From NCBI GenBank assembly GCA_002928965.1, contig PERU01000016.1, positions 1-64,000 of the forward strand: 64,000 bases of DNA, read 5' to 3'. This document shows positions 1-7,731 of the stretch, piece by piece. The stretch comes from Methylomonas sp. (GTDB lineage Bacteria; Pseudomonadota; Gammaproteobacteria; Methylococcales; Methylomonadaceae). The translations under genes and the position numbers were made by a program. Every line of letters starts with the position of its first letter. Within the stretch, counting starts at the first letter, position 1. The notes beneath the pieces are model-generated. The model saw only the letters and a list, made by a program, of their open reading frames with translations. It ran no database searches and was not told the origin of the DNA.

Positions 1-81
1 CTTAACACTTGTAAAATAAATATCAAATAGACTTTTATTTACACGGTGGAATGCGGGTTTGCGGGCATGGTCGAAAGTGTA

Positions 82-101
82 AAATAATGTATACATTATT
101 T
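82..101. repeat. Perfect 20-bp AT-rich palindrome
   Basis: Bases 82-101 form a perfect 20-bp palindrome centred on GTATAC, with 10-bp arms and no spacer. It lies in AT-rich DNA beyond the 3' end of the HIT gene, in the 198 bases at the left edge. A spacerless perfect palindrome is typical of a dimeric repressor operator. The gene it would control lies left of the window, so its role is unknown. Confidence 0.5.
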
Positions 102-198
102 ACGTTTGTTTGCGGTTTGTTTTGGAATAGTGCCTTAATTATTACCCCTATATTACCCATAAAAATTTTTAAGTAATTGAAATTAATAATAAATACAC

Positions 199-624
199 TT
201 AATAGTCAATTAAGTAATCTTTCAAGCGCTCTCTTAGCCGGGTAATCTGCTGTTCAGCGACTTGCCCACTATACGCGCAGGCAGGGAATTTACCCCAGAT
301 CGTTCCCGGCCAGGCAATGTCCGTCTGATAGCGTGCCACATGATGTATATGCAACTGTGGCACCAGATTACCGATGGCGGCGATATTCAATTTATCCGGT
401 TGATACAGTTCAACCAATGTTCTTGCCAATAAACACGACTCGTCCAGCAATTGCTGTCTATCATTGGGTGTTAATTCGTAAATTTCTTTAATGCCCTTGC
501 GTTGTGGCACCAAAATGAACCATGGATATTGGTTGTCGTTCATCAGCAATATCTGCGATAGGACAAAGTGGCCCGCCGAGAAACAATCCTGTTGTAGACG
601 GGGATGTAGCTGAAATGGGTTCAT
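199..624 (-). CDS. HIT (histidine triad) family protein
   Basis: Small HIT-superfamily protein of about 141 residues. HIT proteins hydrolyse or transfer nucleotides from nucleotide conjugates and act in the cytoplasm. The diagnostic segment is PQLHIHHVARY followed by an AWPG..WG block. In this proteobacterial subfamily the first triad histidine is glutamine, while the catalytic-side histidines remain. The start at 624 (MNPFQLHP) is preferred because the nine residues reached from an upstream ATG at 651 do not look like family sequence. It stands alone, divergent from the membrane protein at 740. The substrate cannot be told from sequence. Confidence 0.85.
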   Translation of the reverse strand: MNPFQLHPRLQQDCFSAGHFVLSQILLMNDNQYPWFILVPQRKGIKEIYELTPNDRQQLLDESCLLARTLVELYQPDKLNIAAIGNLVPQLHIHHVARYQTDIAWPGTIWGKFPACAYSGQVAEQQITRLRERLKDYLIDY

Positions 625-739
625 GACGTAAGACTCATTGGTAAAAAACAAAATGTGCGGATCATGTCATCATGCAGTTGATTAATAAGACAGCTTTTGC
701 ATAATAGCTGCCAATAATAATAACAATAAAGGTCGTGTC

Positions 740-1789
740 ATGTCGGCTCAGAGTATCGTTTTCCCGCAACAGGTTCGTGACCCAAAATTGCCGGTTTCCT
801 TTCGATTTTTGCTGAGCTTATATGGCATTGTTCCGTTCTGCTTGCTGGTGATTTGGCTAGATCAGTTCGGTTTTCATCATGCGCTTCGCGACATATTGCC
901 CAGTAGTCCCACGCATTTTTTACTTTTTCAAGTTTTGTTCGGCACGCCCCATATCATCGCCAGTAATCTGCTGCTGTTTAGCCATACCGATTACCTCAGT
1001 ACCTTTAAAAATAAACTGATCGGTATGACGCTATTTATAGCGGTGTTTTTCGGGATAGGCAGCTTATTCATTCCGTATCGGGTCTTGTACATCATCAGTG
1101 CCTGCTGGACGGTGTATCACGTGTTGAAACAACAGCACGGCATTGCCAAAGCAGTATGCCGATTGCCCAACTGGGCGTTTTACCTGCAACTTTGGCTGAG
1201 CATCAGCGCCGGTATCTTTATTTATATGGGGATTTTTTTAAAAAACAGTCTCGAGCAGGGTGAAGCGGCACTGGTATTGCAAATAGCTACTGTGTTGACG
1301 CTGGCCTTGGTTATATCCACAGTGGTTTGTCAAAAGCACGTTCACAGTAAACTGGGAGTGATTTTTTTGTGGGCGAATACTTTACTGGTAGTGGTGAGTT
1401 TGTTTGTTTATAGCCAGCACTATTATTTTTTAGCGATTTTGATGCCGCGTCTGGTGCACGACATGACCGCCTACAGTTTTTATGTCAGTCATGATGTCAA
1501 TCGTCATGGCGAGGCGCCGCAAAACGGTTTGTTCAGATTGGCGGCCCGTTTTCACGTGCCGGTTGGGTTAGTATTGCCGCTATTGTCGTTTTTGTTGACC
1601 TATCTGTTGCAGGCATATGGCGATGATTGGGTAAATTACATTCTGCAAACGCTGTTTTCCACACAGATTTACAAAGCGGTAACCCTGGGATTAATAGGCT
1701 ATCTGGCTTTGATGCATTATTACACCGAGTCGTTTGTCTGGGCGGCAGGTTCGCCGCTCAGACGCTACATTCGCTTTAGTGGCTTGTAA
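740..1789 (+). CDS. Polytopic membrane protein with conserved His motifs, function unknown
   Basis: A 349-residue integral inner-membrane protein with roughly nine hydrophobic helices. I cannot name its family with certainty. Polar residues inside the helices are ordered and look functional: FGTPHIIAS near residue 70, a YHVLKQQHG block near 125, RLVHDMTAYSFYVSHDVNRH near 240, and HYYTE near 330 before a basic C-terminus. Repeated histidines at helix ends are typical of metal-dependent membrane enzymes. The general layout recalls Brp/Blh carotene dioxygenases (which carry a PHG motif), but this resemblance is weak and is only inference. It faces dodecin convergently, with 12 bases between them. 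Confidence 0.75.
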   Translation: MSAQSIVFPQQVRDPKLPVSFRFLLSLYGIVPFCLLVIWLDQFGFHHALRDILPSSPTHFLLFQVLFGTPHIIASNLLLFSHTDYLSTFKNKLIGMTLFIAVFFGIGSLFIPYRVLYIISACWTVYHVLKQQHGIAKAVCRLPNWAFYLQLWLSISAGIFIYMGIFLKNSLEQGEAALVLQIATVLTLALVISTVVCQKHVHSKLGVIFLWANTLLVVVSLFVYSQHYYFLAILMPRLVHDMTAYSFYVSHDVNRHGEAPQNGLFRLAARFHVPVGLVLPLLSFLLTYLLQAYGDDWVNYILQTLFSTQIYKAVTLGLIGYLALMHYYTESFVWAAGSPLRRYIRFSGL

Positions 1790-1801
1790 ACGGAATTTTT
1801 A

Positions 1802-2008
1802 TCAATCCAGCGTATAGCCGATTTTAATGGTGACCTGCCAGTGAGCAACCTTGGCATTGTCGATATAGCCGCGGGTTTCCAGTACTTCAAACCAGCGCAT
1901 GTTTTTGATGGTTTGGCCGGCTTTAGCAACCGCATTTTCAATGGCAGCATCACTGCTGACGGTAGATGATCCAGTCAGTTCGATTTTTTGATAGACGTGG
2001 TCGGTCAT
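1802..2008 (-). CDS. Dodecin family protein
   Basis: A 68-residue dodecin. Dodecins assemble into hollow dodecamers that bind flavins (or CoA in some bacteria) and are thought to buffer free flavin in the cytoplasm. The sequence carries the family signature almost unbroken: a KIELTGSS start, the RWFEVLETRG segment whose Trp stacks on flavin, and the AHWQVTIKIG strand at the end. Length fits the family (65-70 residues). It lies 19 bases downstream of thiE on the same strand, so it may be cotranscribed with the ligase-thiD-thiE unit. Confidence 0.93.
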   Translation of the reverse strand: MTDHVYQKIELTGSSTVSSDAAIENAVAKAGQTIKNMRWFEVLETRGYIDNAKVAHWQVTIKIGYTLD

Positions 2009-2027
2009 GATATTTCCTTTTTAAAAG

Positions 2028-2639
2028 TTAAAACAATAGTTGATAAGCGCGAGCCGCTGCTTCCGGCTCATGGTCAAAAATTCCTCCTATCACCGCCAAT
2101 AAGTCTGCGCCGGCCGCCAGCAACTGTCCAGCATTTTCAGGCAAAATGCCGCCGATGGCGACAATCGGCACGCTGAGTTGTTGTGTTGCTGCCTGCAAGG
2201 TGGTGATTTCAGCGGGTGCCGCCAGCGGCTTGGTGCCTGAAGGGAAAAAGCGGCCAAAGGCCACATAATCCGCACCGTGTTCTGCCGCGGAACAGGCCTT
2301 GGCCACATCGTTATAACACGATATGCCGATGATGGCATCTGCGCCTAAACGGCGCCTGGCTTCGCCAATATCAACGTCATCACGTCCCAAATGAACGCCA
2401 TCTGCCCCCACTGCCAGCGCCAACTCGACGCTGTCATTGATAAGCAATGGCACTTGATAGCTATGACAGAGCGTTAATAACCGACTGGCTAGTAAAGCCG
2501 CATTAATGGGGTATTTGTCCCGATATTGCACAACGACCGCGCCACCTTTCAAAGCCGCTTCCACGTCCTGCAAAACCTGCTCGATACGTCTATGGTCGGG
2601 TTGGGTGATGGCGTACAAGCCGCGAACTGGGAATTTCAT
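2028..2639 (-). CDS. thiE: Thiamine-phosphate synthase
   Basis: Joins HMP pyrophosphate to thiazole phosphate to give thiamine phosphate, the final coupling step of thiamine synthesis. The 203-residue TIM barrel shows the YAITQP start, the QYRDK phosphate/pyrimidine site, a GVHLGRDD motif, a FGRFFPSGTK loop and GGI near the end binding phosphate. The start codon overlaps the thiD stop by 4 bp, which implies translational coupling and a shared role, since ThiD makes the pyrimidine substrate. No TPP riboswitch was recognised upstream of the operon. Confidence 0.95.
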   Translation of the reverse strand: MKFPVRGLYAITQPDHRRIEQVLQDVEAALKGGAVVVQYRDKYPINAALLASRLLTLCHSYQVPLLINDSVELALAVGADGVHLGRDDVDIGEARRRLGADAIIGISCYNDVAKACSAAEHGADYVAFGRFFPSGTKPLAAPAEITTLQAATQQLSVPIVAIGGILPENAGQLLAAGADLLAVIGGIFDHEPEAAARAYQLLF

Positions 2640-3421
2640 GCATCCATCCAGAACAAACGATGCGGGTTAAATTGACCGCGACCGGGTTGATAAGCAGCGG
2701 CCAAAGCATGCCATGTATAGTCCTGCGCCTCATTGACTGCTGTAAACACATCCAGACCTTGAGCCATTAGGGCGGCGCAGGCACTGGCCAATGTGCAACC
2801 TGAGCCATGATAATGCTGAGGTAGACGTTCCCAGCTAAAGGTTTCGCTCAAGTCATCAGGCATGAACAGGCAGTTATTGACGTGCTCGGAGTCTTCATGC
2901 GTGCCGGTGATCAATACATATTCTGCTCCTTTTGCCTGTAGATTCGCGCCGCATTCGGGTAATTTCTCGCAGCCAGACAATCGCCTCGCTTCCGGGCTGT
3001 TAGGCGTGAGCAGCGTAGTTAACGGCAACAACCTTTCTATAAGCGTATCGATCAACTGTTGTCCTGCCAGTTCTGTGCCGCCGCCAGCCGCCAGAACAGG
3101 ATCCAACACCACTGGAATGTCGGGGCATTGCTGCAGGATTTGGCTAATGACCCTAGCAGTTTCATGGTGGCCGATCAGACCAATTTTAATCGCGGCGATG
3201 TTGAAATCGCTGAGCAATGTCTCTGCCTGGCTCAAAATATCACTCGGTTTTTGCGGAATCAGCTTTTTGACGTTACGGCTGTCCTGCTCGGTCAACGTTG
3301 TGATGATGCTAGCAGGATGGCAGTTGTGGCTGAGGATGGTTTCGATGTCGGCTTGCACACCGGCTCCTCCGCTGGGATCATGGCCGGAAAAACATAAGAC
3401 GATAGGGCGGGTGGGTTTCAT
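2636..3421 (-). CDS. thiD: Hydroxymethylpyrimidine/phosphomethylpyrimidine kinase
   Basis: Phosphorylates HMP and then HMP phosphate to supply the pyrimidine half of thiamine. The 261-residue ribokinase-fold protein has SGHDPSGGAGVQADIET at its start, a DPVLAAGGG motif near residue 110 and the catalytic GSGCTLASA anion hole near 207. It overlaps the ligase gene upstream and thiE downstream by 4 bp each, so the three are probably made from one leftward transcript. Length is normal for the family. HYHGSGCTL is intact, so activity is expected. Confidence 0.95.
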   Translation of the reverse strand: MKPTRPIVLCFSGHDPSGGAGVQADIETILSHNCHPASIITTLTEQDSRNVKKLIPQKPSDILSQAETLLSDFNIAAIKIGLIGHHETARVISQILQQCPDIPVVLDPVLAAGGGTELAGQQLIDTLIERLLPLTTLLTPNSPEARRLSGCEKLPECGANLQAKGAEYVLITGTHEDSEHVNNCLFMPDDLSETFSWERLPQHYHGSGCTLASACAALMAQGLDVFTAVNEAQDYTWHALAAAYQPGRGQFNPHRLFWMDA

Positions 3422-5373
3422 TTTTCGACTCCGTTCAACAGTTGCAGAAATTCCTGTTCATTGATAATCACAACCCCCTTGTCGCGGGCGGCAGTGAGCT
3501 TATTGGCGCCGACATTGTCACCGGCCACCAGATAATCGGTTTTGGCAGACACCGAATTGCCGACTTTGGCCCCTTTGGTTTTGGCTTGTTTGCTTAATTC
3601 GTCGCGGCTGCCGCTGTGTAAGGTACCAGTGAACACCAAGGCTTTACCCGCTAATGGGTGGCTGCTATCGGTTAGATCACGCTGGCTGGTTTGGATATTG
3701 AAACCTAGAGTCATCAATTGATCGAACAGCGGTTTGATGTTGGCAAAGCCTTCAGTGATGACTGCAGCGGTCTTTTCTGCAAAGCCTTCAATGACGATAA
3801 TGTCAGCTTCGTTGAGCTTGAAAATATCTTCGAGGCGATAGTGTGCGAGTAGTCTTTCACAATTGCCCAAGCCCATGCGGAATACTCCAAATGCCGCCAA
3901 AAACCGCCAGTCTTCCACCGTTTCGCTGCGGCTGCGGTGTAATTGTTCGAGCAAGTTTTGTGATTGTTTTGGGCCAAAACCCATACTTTCGAATTGTTCT
4001 GCGCTTAGCGCATAAATGGCATCGACCCGGCGAATGCCAAATTCGTATAGTTTTTTGATACTGGCCGCACCAAAGCCATCATTGTTTTTAAGCACACGAA
4101 AAAAGTGTTCCATGCTGTTGCTGATTTGCGCCGGGCAGTTCAGATTGTTCGGGCATAGCAAATAGTCGTTATCCCAGATCAAACTGTGACCACAACTGGG
4201 GCATTGCTCAGGGACTTGCGGCGTTGCAGGTCGCAACACTTGCTCGATTTTGGGAATCACTTCGCCCGAGCGCGCCAATTGAATCAGCGCGCCGGGGCCT
4301 ATGCCTTTATCGAGGACCATTTTGTAATGATGAGCTGTGGCTCTGGAGAGCAGGGCGCCGCTGAGCCTGACCGGTTCCAGTTCTGCAACCGGGGTAATTC
4401 GCCCGGAACGTGAGGTTTGCGGCGTGACGCTCAGTACCTGCACTTCGGCGGTTTGCAGGTTTTCCTTATAAGCCAGTTGCCAGCGATGGTGATGGCGGGT
4501 AGCGCCCATGAAGCTTTTCAATTCTTCATCGACGATTTCCAGAATCACGCCATCGACATCGAAATCCAGTGCATGCCAGATGTGTTTGATGATATTTTCA
4601 AAGTCGCTTATCAGGGTTTGCCAGGTGCCGCTCCAATGCGGTAGCAAGGTAAAGGGATAAAACACGGCGGCATGATCCCGGATGGCTTGTTCTGCATGGG
4701 CATCCAATTGTTTTTCTTTGATTACGCTGGCTTGAAAATTACGGGCGTTGTCGAAAACATCGGCTAATTTTTCATCGAAATAACTGCGGGATACCACGAT
4801 TTCACCCGGACCCAGGCCGCGTTTGCCTTGATTAGCCACTTGCAGGCCTCGCTCGAATACCCGGGAAATATCCTGACCTTTACGGCCATCGCCACGTGTA
4901 TATAGCATTTGCCCGTCATCATATGCCGCGTAACCATCCAGTTTAGGCGTGACTTTAAATAGCAATTCGGCAAAGATTTTGTCCAGTTCCGCAGCGGCTT
5001 TTTCGATGCGTCCCGCCCAGCGCTGGACATCATCCAGGCTGTAAGCTTTATCGGTTGATAACATGGTGACAGGCAAATCCACGGTCTTTCCGGCAAATGC
5101 CGGTTCCGGTTCTACGGTTTGAAGTAGTGGATGCTCAGGGTGGCGGTTTTTAAGCTCAGCCAGATACGCAAAATCATAATCCGCATCGCTGATAAGCGGC
5201 TCGCCACCGCGATACAAGGCATTGGCTATTTCGAGAAAACATATCAGTTCATGGTCATTGGCAGACTGAATCAATTCGGGATTTTGGCAAAGCTGACAAA
5301 AACGATCTTCGTTGAGTGCATCGAATTGCAGGGCTGCTTGTGAAACAAGTTGTTTCTGGCTGGGTGTGAGCAT
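3418..5373 (-). CDS. Divergent NAD+-dependent DNA ligase (LigA-like)
   Basis: Seals DNA nicks using NAD+. Domains in order: Ia NMN-binding domain (about 45-120), nucleotidyltransferase with KLDG lysine K144 and motif III GEIVV (E191), OB fold with the AYK lysine near 303, a four-cysteine zinc finger near 393-415, helix-hairpin-helix repeats, and a BRCT domain in the last 80 residues. It departs from ordinary LigA: the Ia Tyr-His pair reads YRG at 54-56, and the DGVVIKV motif reads DGVILEI, so a conserved lysine is glutamate. At 651 residues it is slightly short. It heads an overlapping unit with thiD and thiE. It is probably a second ligase, with a standard ligA elsewhere. Confidence 0.85.
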   Translation of the reverse strand: MLTPSQKQLVSQAALQFDALNEDRFCQLCQNPELIQSANDHELICFLEIANALYRGGEPLISDADYDFAYLAELKNRHPEHPLLQTVEPEPAFAGKTVDLPVTMLSTDKAYSLDDVQRWAGRIEKAAAELDKIFAELLFKVTPKLDGYAAYDDGQMLYTRGDGRKGQDISRVFERGLQVANQGKRGLGPGEIVVSRSYFDEKLADVFDNARNFQASVIKEKQLDAHAEQAIRDHAAVFYPFTLLPHWSGTWQTLISDFENIIKHIWHALDFDVDGVILEIVDEELKSFMGATRHHHRWQLAYKENLQTAEVQVLSVTPQTSRSGRITPVAELEPVRLSGALLSRATAHHYKMVLDKGIGPGALIQLARSGEVIPKIEQVLRPATPQVPEQCPSCGHSLIWDNDYLLCPNNLNCPAQISNSMEHFFRVLKNNDGFGAASIKKLYEFGIRRVDAIYALSAEQFESMGFGPKQSQNLLEQLHRSRSETVEDWRFLAAFGVFRMGLGNCERLLAHYRLEDIFKLNEADIIVIEGFAEKTAAVITEGFANIKPLFDQLMTLGFNIQTSQRDLTDSSHPLAGKALVFTGTLHSGSRDELSKQAKTKGAKVGNSVSAKTDYLVAGDNVGANKLTAARDKGVVIINEQEFLQLLNGVEK

Positions 5374-5417
5374 GATAAGTCGGGCAATAAAACAATCAGG
5401 TCCGAATTATAAACGCA

Positions 5418-5451
5418 TAAAAAAAGGGCGGGAGAGAAAACTCAGCCGCCC
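5418..5451 (-). terminator. Rho-independent terminator downstream of zur
   Basis: Read on the minus strand, GGGCGG pairs with CCGCCC (6 bp, 14-base loop) and is followed by a run of T. It lies about 300 bases beyond the zur stop and 45 bases before the ligase start. It can end leftward zur transcription, but any promoter for the ligase operon placed above 5451 would put it in that leader. Confidence 0.6.
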
Positions 5452-5476
5452 AGGAGACCTATCTTTCAAGAGGATC

Positions 5477-5503
5477 ATGTTAACGCCGGGAAGTTGTTAA
5501 CAT
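5477..5503. promoter_or_regulatory. Inverted repeat upstream of the ligase-thiD-thiE unit
   Basis: Two perfect 8-bp arms, ATGTTAAC and GTTAACAT, flank an 11-base spacer. The site is about 105 bases upstream of the ligase start and downstream of zur. Arm and spacer sizes suit a dimeric regulator. No regulator is identified, and part of its symmetry comes from the common GTTAAC hexamer. Confidence 0.35.
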
Positions 5504-5646
5504 GGAATTTATTGTAGACGCCACCGATTATGAAATTTTGATATGAATCAATATTTATCGAAAATACATCATGAATTATCCTGCTTATAAAGATCAATCA
5601 GCTAAGACAAAAAAGCGTCATCTTGGCATACCTTCTGGGGCACAAG

Positions 5647-5716
5647 GGGATTGCCGAGATCCAGAAGTCATGACGAGCGCCTAACACATCCTGGTGGTCT
5701 GGATTTTGGCAATCCC
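5647..5716. repeat. Long imperfect inverted repeat, REP-like
   Basis: Arms of 19 bases at 5647-5665 and 5698-5716 (GGGATTGCC.../...GGCAATCCC) pair with about three mismatches around a 32-base centre. It lies between the zur stop and the terminator at 5418. A cruciform of this size outside genes resembles REP/MITE-type dispersed elements. No second copy was seen in this window, so the mobile nature is only a guess. Confidence 0.45.
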
Positions 5717-5748
5717 GGACAGACGTTGTTGCTGAAGCATCTTTATAA

Positions 5749-6246
5749 TCAGGTAAATGTTTGGGCTTGACAGACTTTGCATAGCCCATGAATTTCGATG
5801 GTTTTGCGTTGAGCCCTGAAACTGGCTTCCTGCATTTCACTGGCTAGAGCAATAAATACATTGTTTGCAGAGCGCTCTTCGACGTTGTGACAGACACTGC
5901 AGATCAATAATAATTGATCGTGAAATGTACCGGAATTTCGGCAACCTACAAAGGCGTTCAAGCTTTCAACCCGATGAATCAGGCCCTGCTCTAGTAAAAA
6001 ATCCAAAGCACGATAGACTGTAGCTGGCTTGGCCGCATCGTTAATGGGACGAATCAAATCCAGTAAATCATAAGCTTTAACGGCTTTATGACTATTCCAA
6101 ATCAACTCCAAAATTTTGTGGCGGATGGGGGTTAATTGCACGCCTCGACTCATACATAAATCTTCTGCAGTCGAAATGGCTTTTCTAATGCACTGATTGT
6201 GGTCGTGCTCTATGGCTAAGTTATTGGCTTTGACGTTGTTTGTCAT
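5749..6246 (-). CDS. zur: Zinc uptake regulator Zur (Fur family)
   Basis: A zinc-sensing DNA-binding repressor of 165 residues, expected to shut off zinc uptake genes when zinc is plentiful. The winged helix spans about 30-95 and contains the Zur-type stretch KPATVYRALDFLLEQGLIHRVES. The C-terminal dimerisation part carries two CxxC pairs, CSVC near residue 116 and CKVC near 156 after an IEIHGLC segment, which hold structural zinc. These features match Zur better than Fur or PerR. It is divergent from the diguanylate cyclase gene across 238 bases. The N-terminal 20 residues with HDHNQ are poorly conserved. Confidence 0.88.
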   Translation of the reverse strand: MTNNVKANNLAIEHDHNQCIRKAISTAEDLCMSRGVQLTPIRHKILELIWNSHKAVKAYDLLDLIRPINDAAKPATVYRALDFLLEQGLIHRVESLNAFVGCRNSGTFHDQLLLICSVCHNVEERSANNVFIALASEMQEASFRAQRKTIEIHGLCKVCQAQTFT

Positions 6247-6331
6247 AAAAGGGTGATCTTGTTCATCAATTACCTCAAAAAACGGATTTATAGTGCAGCT
6301 AACAAAAGACGGGTTGGGTTTTAATTGGGCG

Positions 6332-6387
6332 TTAACGAGAAAATTTCGTTAAACATCGGATAATTGCTTGATATTTATTATAATCAA
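6332..6387. promoter_or_regulatory. Paired inverted repeats in the zur/cyclase divergent region
   Basis: Two symmetric elements sit in the 238-base divergent spacer. One has TTAACGA and TCGTTAA arms (6332-6352) around 7 bases. The other has TTGAT/ATCAA arms (6368-6387) and encloses TATAAT at 6379-6384, which could be a -10 box for the rightward cyclase gene. No convincing -35 box is visible. They could be operators, possibly for Zur itself, but neither matches the Zur consensus closely. Confidence 0.3.
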
Positions 6388-6484
6388 TCAGAAGAAGATC
6401 GCATTGTTAAATTGCATCAGAAAGGGAGCTTTAAATGGCTAATAGAAACAGTTTCTGTCTTGGGTCAGGTTCCTGGGGTTTTGA

Positions 6485-7723
6485 ATGAAAGCGACCAGCT
6501 TTCTGATTTTTGCCTTTGTTTGGCTGATGCTGATTGGTTTGTCTTTCTATTATCAAGTTGAAGACGATAAAAAATATGCCAATAAGATTGCCTATCGACA
6601 AGCGGAGATGTTTTTTGAGCATATCGTGTTGATTCGGCAATGGAATGCCTTGCATGGCGGCGTCTATGTGCCAGTAACCGAAAAAAGTCCGCCCAATCCC
6701 TACTTAAAAATGCCAGAAAGGGATTTGGTGACCACCGAAGGTAAGCAACTCACTATGATTAACCCGGCTTACATGACCCGCCAACTGGCGGAGATGCAAG
6801 AAGGGCGCTCAGGAATTCAGTTTCATATCACCAGCTTGAATCCGCTGCGAGCCGAGAATAAGGCTGACGAATGGGAAACCAAGGCCTTACAAGCTTTCAA
6901 TGAGGGCCAAACTTCATACAAAGAGCTTGCCAATATTGATGAACAACCCTACTTTCGATACATGGCTCCTTTGTTACTGGAACCCGCCTGCCTGAAGTGC
7001 CACAACGAGCCAGGGCAAAAAGCCGGTGATATCCGAGGGGGTATCAGTGTCAGCATTCCAAGTTCAAGTATTGATGATTTGGCTGCGGAGAGGCTGGCAT
7101 GGTTAAAAAATTCTCACTTGTTAGTTCTGGCAATCGGCTTAATGGCCTTGTTAGTAGCGCATTGGGCGCAAGCCAAGTTGAGTCGTAGATTAAGCAAGGC
7201 GCAAAGCCATTTGCAATTGGCTTATCTGGATTCGCTGACGCTATTGCCAAATCGTCGCTATTACGACGCCTTTGTCAGACGAGAATGGAAGCGCGCCACC
7301 CGTCATCATTATCCGTTATCGATGATCATGATCGACATCGATTTTTTCAAGGCGTATAACGATAACTTGGGACATGTGGAAGGCGATCAATGTTTGAGGC
7401 AAGTCGCCCGAACCTTAAGACGCTATTTCAGACGTTCGGGTGATTTGATTGCCCGATACGGCGGAGAAGAATTTTGTGTGGTTGCGGCGTGTGATTCTTT
7501 GCAAATCATTCAGTTGGCTGATATTTTGCGGATGGCTGTCGAGAGTATGAAATTACCGCATCCGGATTCTAAAATTTCGCCTTATGTCACCATCAGTCTA
7601 GGTGTGGCGACATTGATCCCCAGAGAAAGTGTGGAGTTTGGGGATTTGTTACTGCATGCGGATAGGGCGTTATACGAAGCTAAAAATTCCGGTAGAAATC
7701 GGGTTGCCAAATATACAGGTTAG
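6485..7723 (+). CDS. Diguanylate cyclase with periplasmic c-haem (DUF3365-type) sensor
   Basis: Makes the second messenger c-di-GMP from two GTP. Order of parts: membrane helix (4-23); a periplasmic domain of about 180 residues resembling DUF3365/Tll0287 and holding a c-type haem site CLKCH at 169-173; a second helix near 206-226; and a C-terminal GGDEF domain with GGEEF at 326-330. An RSGD motif (317-320) five residues before the active site matches the inhibitory I-site, so product feedback is expected. The haem suggests sensing of redox state or a small gas. It stands alone, divergent from zur and convergent with galE. Confidence 0.9.
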   Translation: MKATSFLIFAFVWLMLIGLSFYYQVEDDKKYANKIAYRQAEMFFEHIVLIRQWNALHGGVYVPVTEKSPPNPYLKMPERDLVTTEGKQLTMINPAYMTRQLAEMQEGRSGIQFHITSLNPLRAENKADEWETKALQAFNEGQTSYKELANIDEQPYFRYMAPLLLEPACLKCHNEPGQKAGDIRGGISVSIPSSSIDDLAAERLAWLKNSHLLVLAIGLMALLVAHWAQAKLSRRLSKAQSHLQLAYLDSLTLLPNRRYYDAFVRREWKRATRHHYPLSMIMIDIDFFKAYNDNLGHVEGDQCLRQVARTLRRYFRRSGDLIARYGGEEFCVVAACDSLQIIQLADILRMAVESMKLPHPDSKISPYVTISLGVATLIPRESVEFGDLLLHADRALYEAKNSGRNRVAKYTG

Positions 7724-7731
7724 ACGCTGAC

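Noticed and set aside
5374-5748. TPP riboswitch expected before a thiamine operon
   Set aside because: No TPP-aptamer core was found upstream of the ligase-thiD-thiE unit.
6364-6561. Frame of 65 codons before the diguanylate cyclase
   Set aside because: It overlaps the true cyclase start in another frame and has no recognisable sequence.
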